DNA of 64,000 bases from Cryoendolithus antarcticus (lineage: Eukaryota; Ascomycota; Dothideomycetes; Cladosporiales; Cladosporiaceae), in contig NAJO01000031.1 of NCBI GenBank assembly GCA_002077065.1, forward strand, positions 486,708 through 550,707, given 5' to 3'. Positions 63,736 to 64,000 of this stretch are shown here, piece after piece. Made by a program: the position numbers and the translations under genes. Below the pieces are notes generated by a model. That model was not told where the DNA came from, did not search any database, and worked only from the letters and a program-made list of their open reading frames with translations. The stretch's first letter is position 1. Each line of letters opens with the position of its first letter.

Positions 63736-64000
63736 CTATCCACTGCGCGGGTTTGAGGCCCTGGCCCTTGCTGTGGGCTTCACAATCCGGCCCCTGGTTG
63801 TCCTCAGTAGATTCACCCCCCTCTCAGGCTCCATCAAGACTACCTCAACTGTCTGCTGCTTGGCAGCCACAGACTGCTTCCGAGGTCTTCCTCTAGGACT
63901 TACCGCTGGCCTGTTCAGTCTTTCAAGCTCTTGCTGAGCTTTCTTGGCTTCTTGTGCCTCCTTAAGTGCAGCCTTCCTTGAAGCTTCTGCTGACTGCCTT
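63736..64000 (-). CDS. C-terminal end of a basic AT-hook-like protein, possibly a transposase tail
   Basis: Partial gene entering from beyond the window. The frame from the right edge to TAG at 63738-63736 reads an Ala/Lys/Glu-rich helix ('RKAALKEAQEAKKAQQELER') followed by an AT-hook-type 'GRPRKQ', then 'LLRTTRGRIVKPTARARA'. A charged coiled-coil followed by a GRPRK motif at the C-terminus is common in fungal pogo/Fot1-type transposases and in some DNA-binding proteins. The catalytic part lies outside the window, so the assignment is only suggestive. A GTAAGT inside the frame (near 63894) could be a splice donor. Confidence 0.4.
   Translation of the reverse strand, partial: RQSAEASRKAALKEAQEAKKAQQELERLNRPAVSPRGRPRKQSVAAKQQTVEVVLMEPERGVNLLRTTRGRIVKPTARARASNPRSG

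Overview
This window is nuclear DNA from a filamentous ascomycete (Pezizomycotina, probably Dothideomycetes; the class is inferred). The genes are fungal in type: Ish1 stress protein, CFEM protein, SAT4-type rhodopsin-domain protein, GDS1, Slt11, Erg6, Zrg17, Sfh5 and Oms1. Most introns that can be placed are 49-62 nt, with GT(A/G)AGT-like donors, CTGAC/CTAAC branch points and AG acceptors. There are no operons. I saw no CRISPR array, rRNA or tRNA.

Layout. 0.3-9 kb holds a secreted GH5 hydrolase, a five-exon rhodopsin-domain membrane protein, an amino-acid/GABA-type permease and a CFEM-like GPI protein. 9.7-14 kb is an accessory patch with a decayed acidic frame and two tandem paralogues of a fungal F-box/2EXR-like family, both interrupted by a stop codon. 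15-24 kb carries the Ish1 protein, an SDR oxidoreductase, a small secreted peptide, a wax-synthase/Tri7-like acyltransferase and a Vps70-type M28 peptidase. 25-31 kb is a second accessory patch: a Ser/Thr-rich apple/PAN protein, a GIY-YIG plus zinc-finger gene with two in-frame TAG codons, an orphan gene with two more TAG codons, and a secreted-protein-like frame without a start. 31.7-43 kb is mostly core genome: USP protein, Slt11/Ecm2 divergent from Erg6, a GPI protein with a signal-peptide frameshift, Zrg17 divergent from a conserved two-TM protein, and Sfh5. 43-48.5 kb holds a BTB protein, a GH62 arabinofuranosidase with CBM1, and a secreted repeat protein built like a multi-peptide precursor. 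50.6-62.7 kb holds GDS1, a Cps1-like glycosyltransferase with an in-frame TGA, Oms1, an amine-type flavo-oxidase, a conserved fungal protein of unknown function and an SRPK-like kinase that appears to lack its catalytic Asp. The right edge may hold the tail of a transposase-like gene.

How the genes relate. GH5 and GH62 point to plant-polysaccharide degradation. Erg6, Sfh5, Zrg17, Vps70, Oms1 and Slt11 are housekeeping functions in sterol, phosphoinositide, zinc, endosomal, mitochondrial and splicing biology. No biosynthetic cluster is evident. The two strongest leads are the A-R-(D/E)-A-punctuated repeat protein at 46.8-48.5 kb, and the recurrent isolated in-frame stop codons, all four TAG across two neighbouring genes at 28-30 kb.
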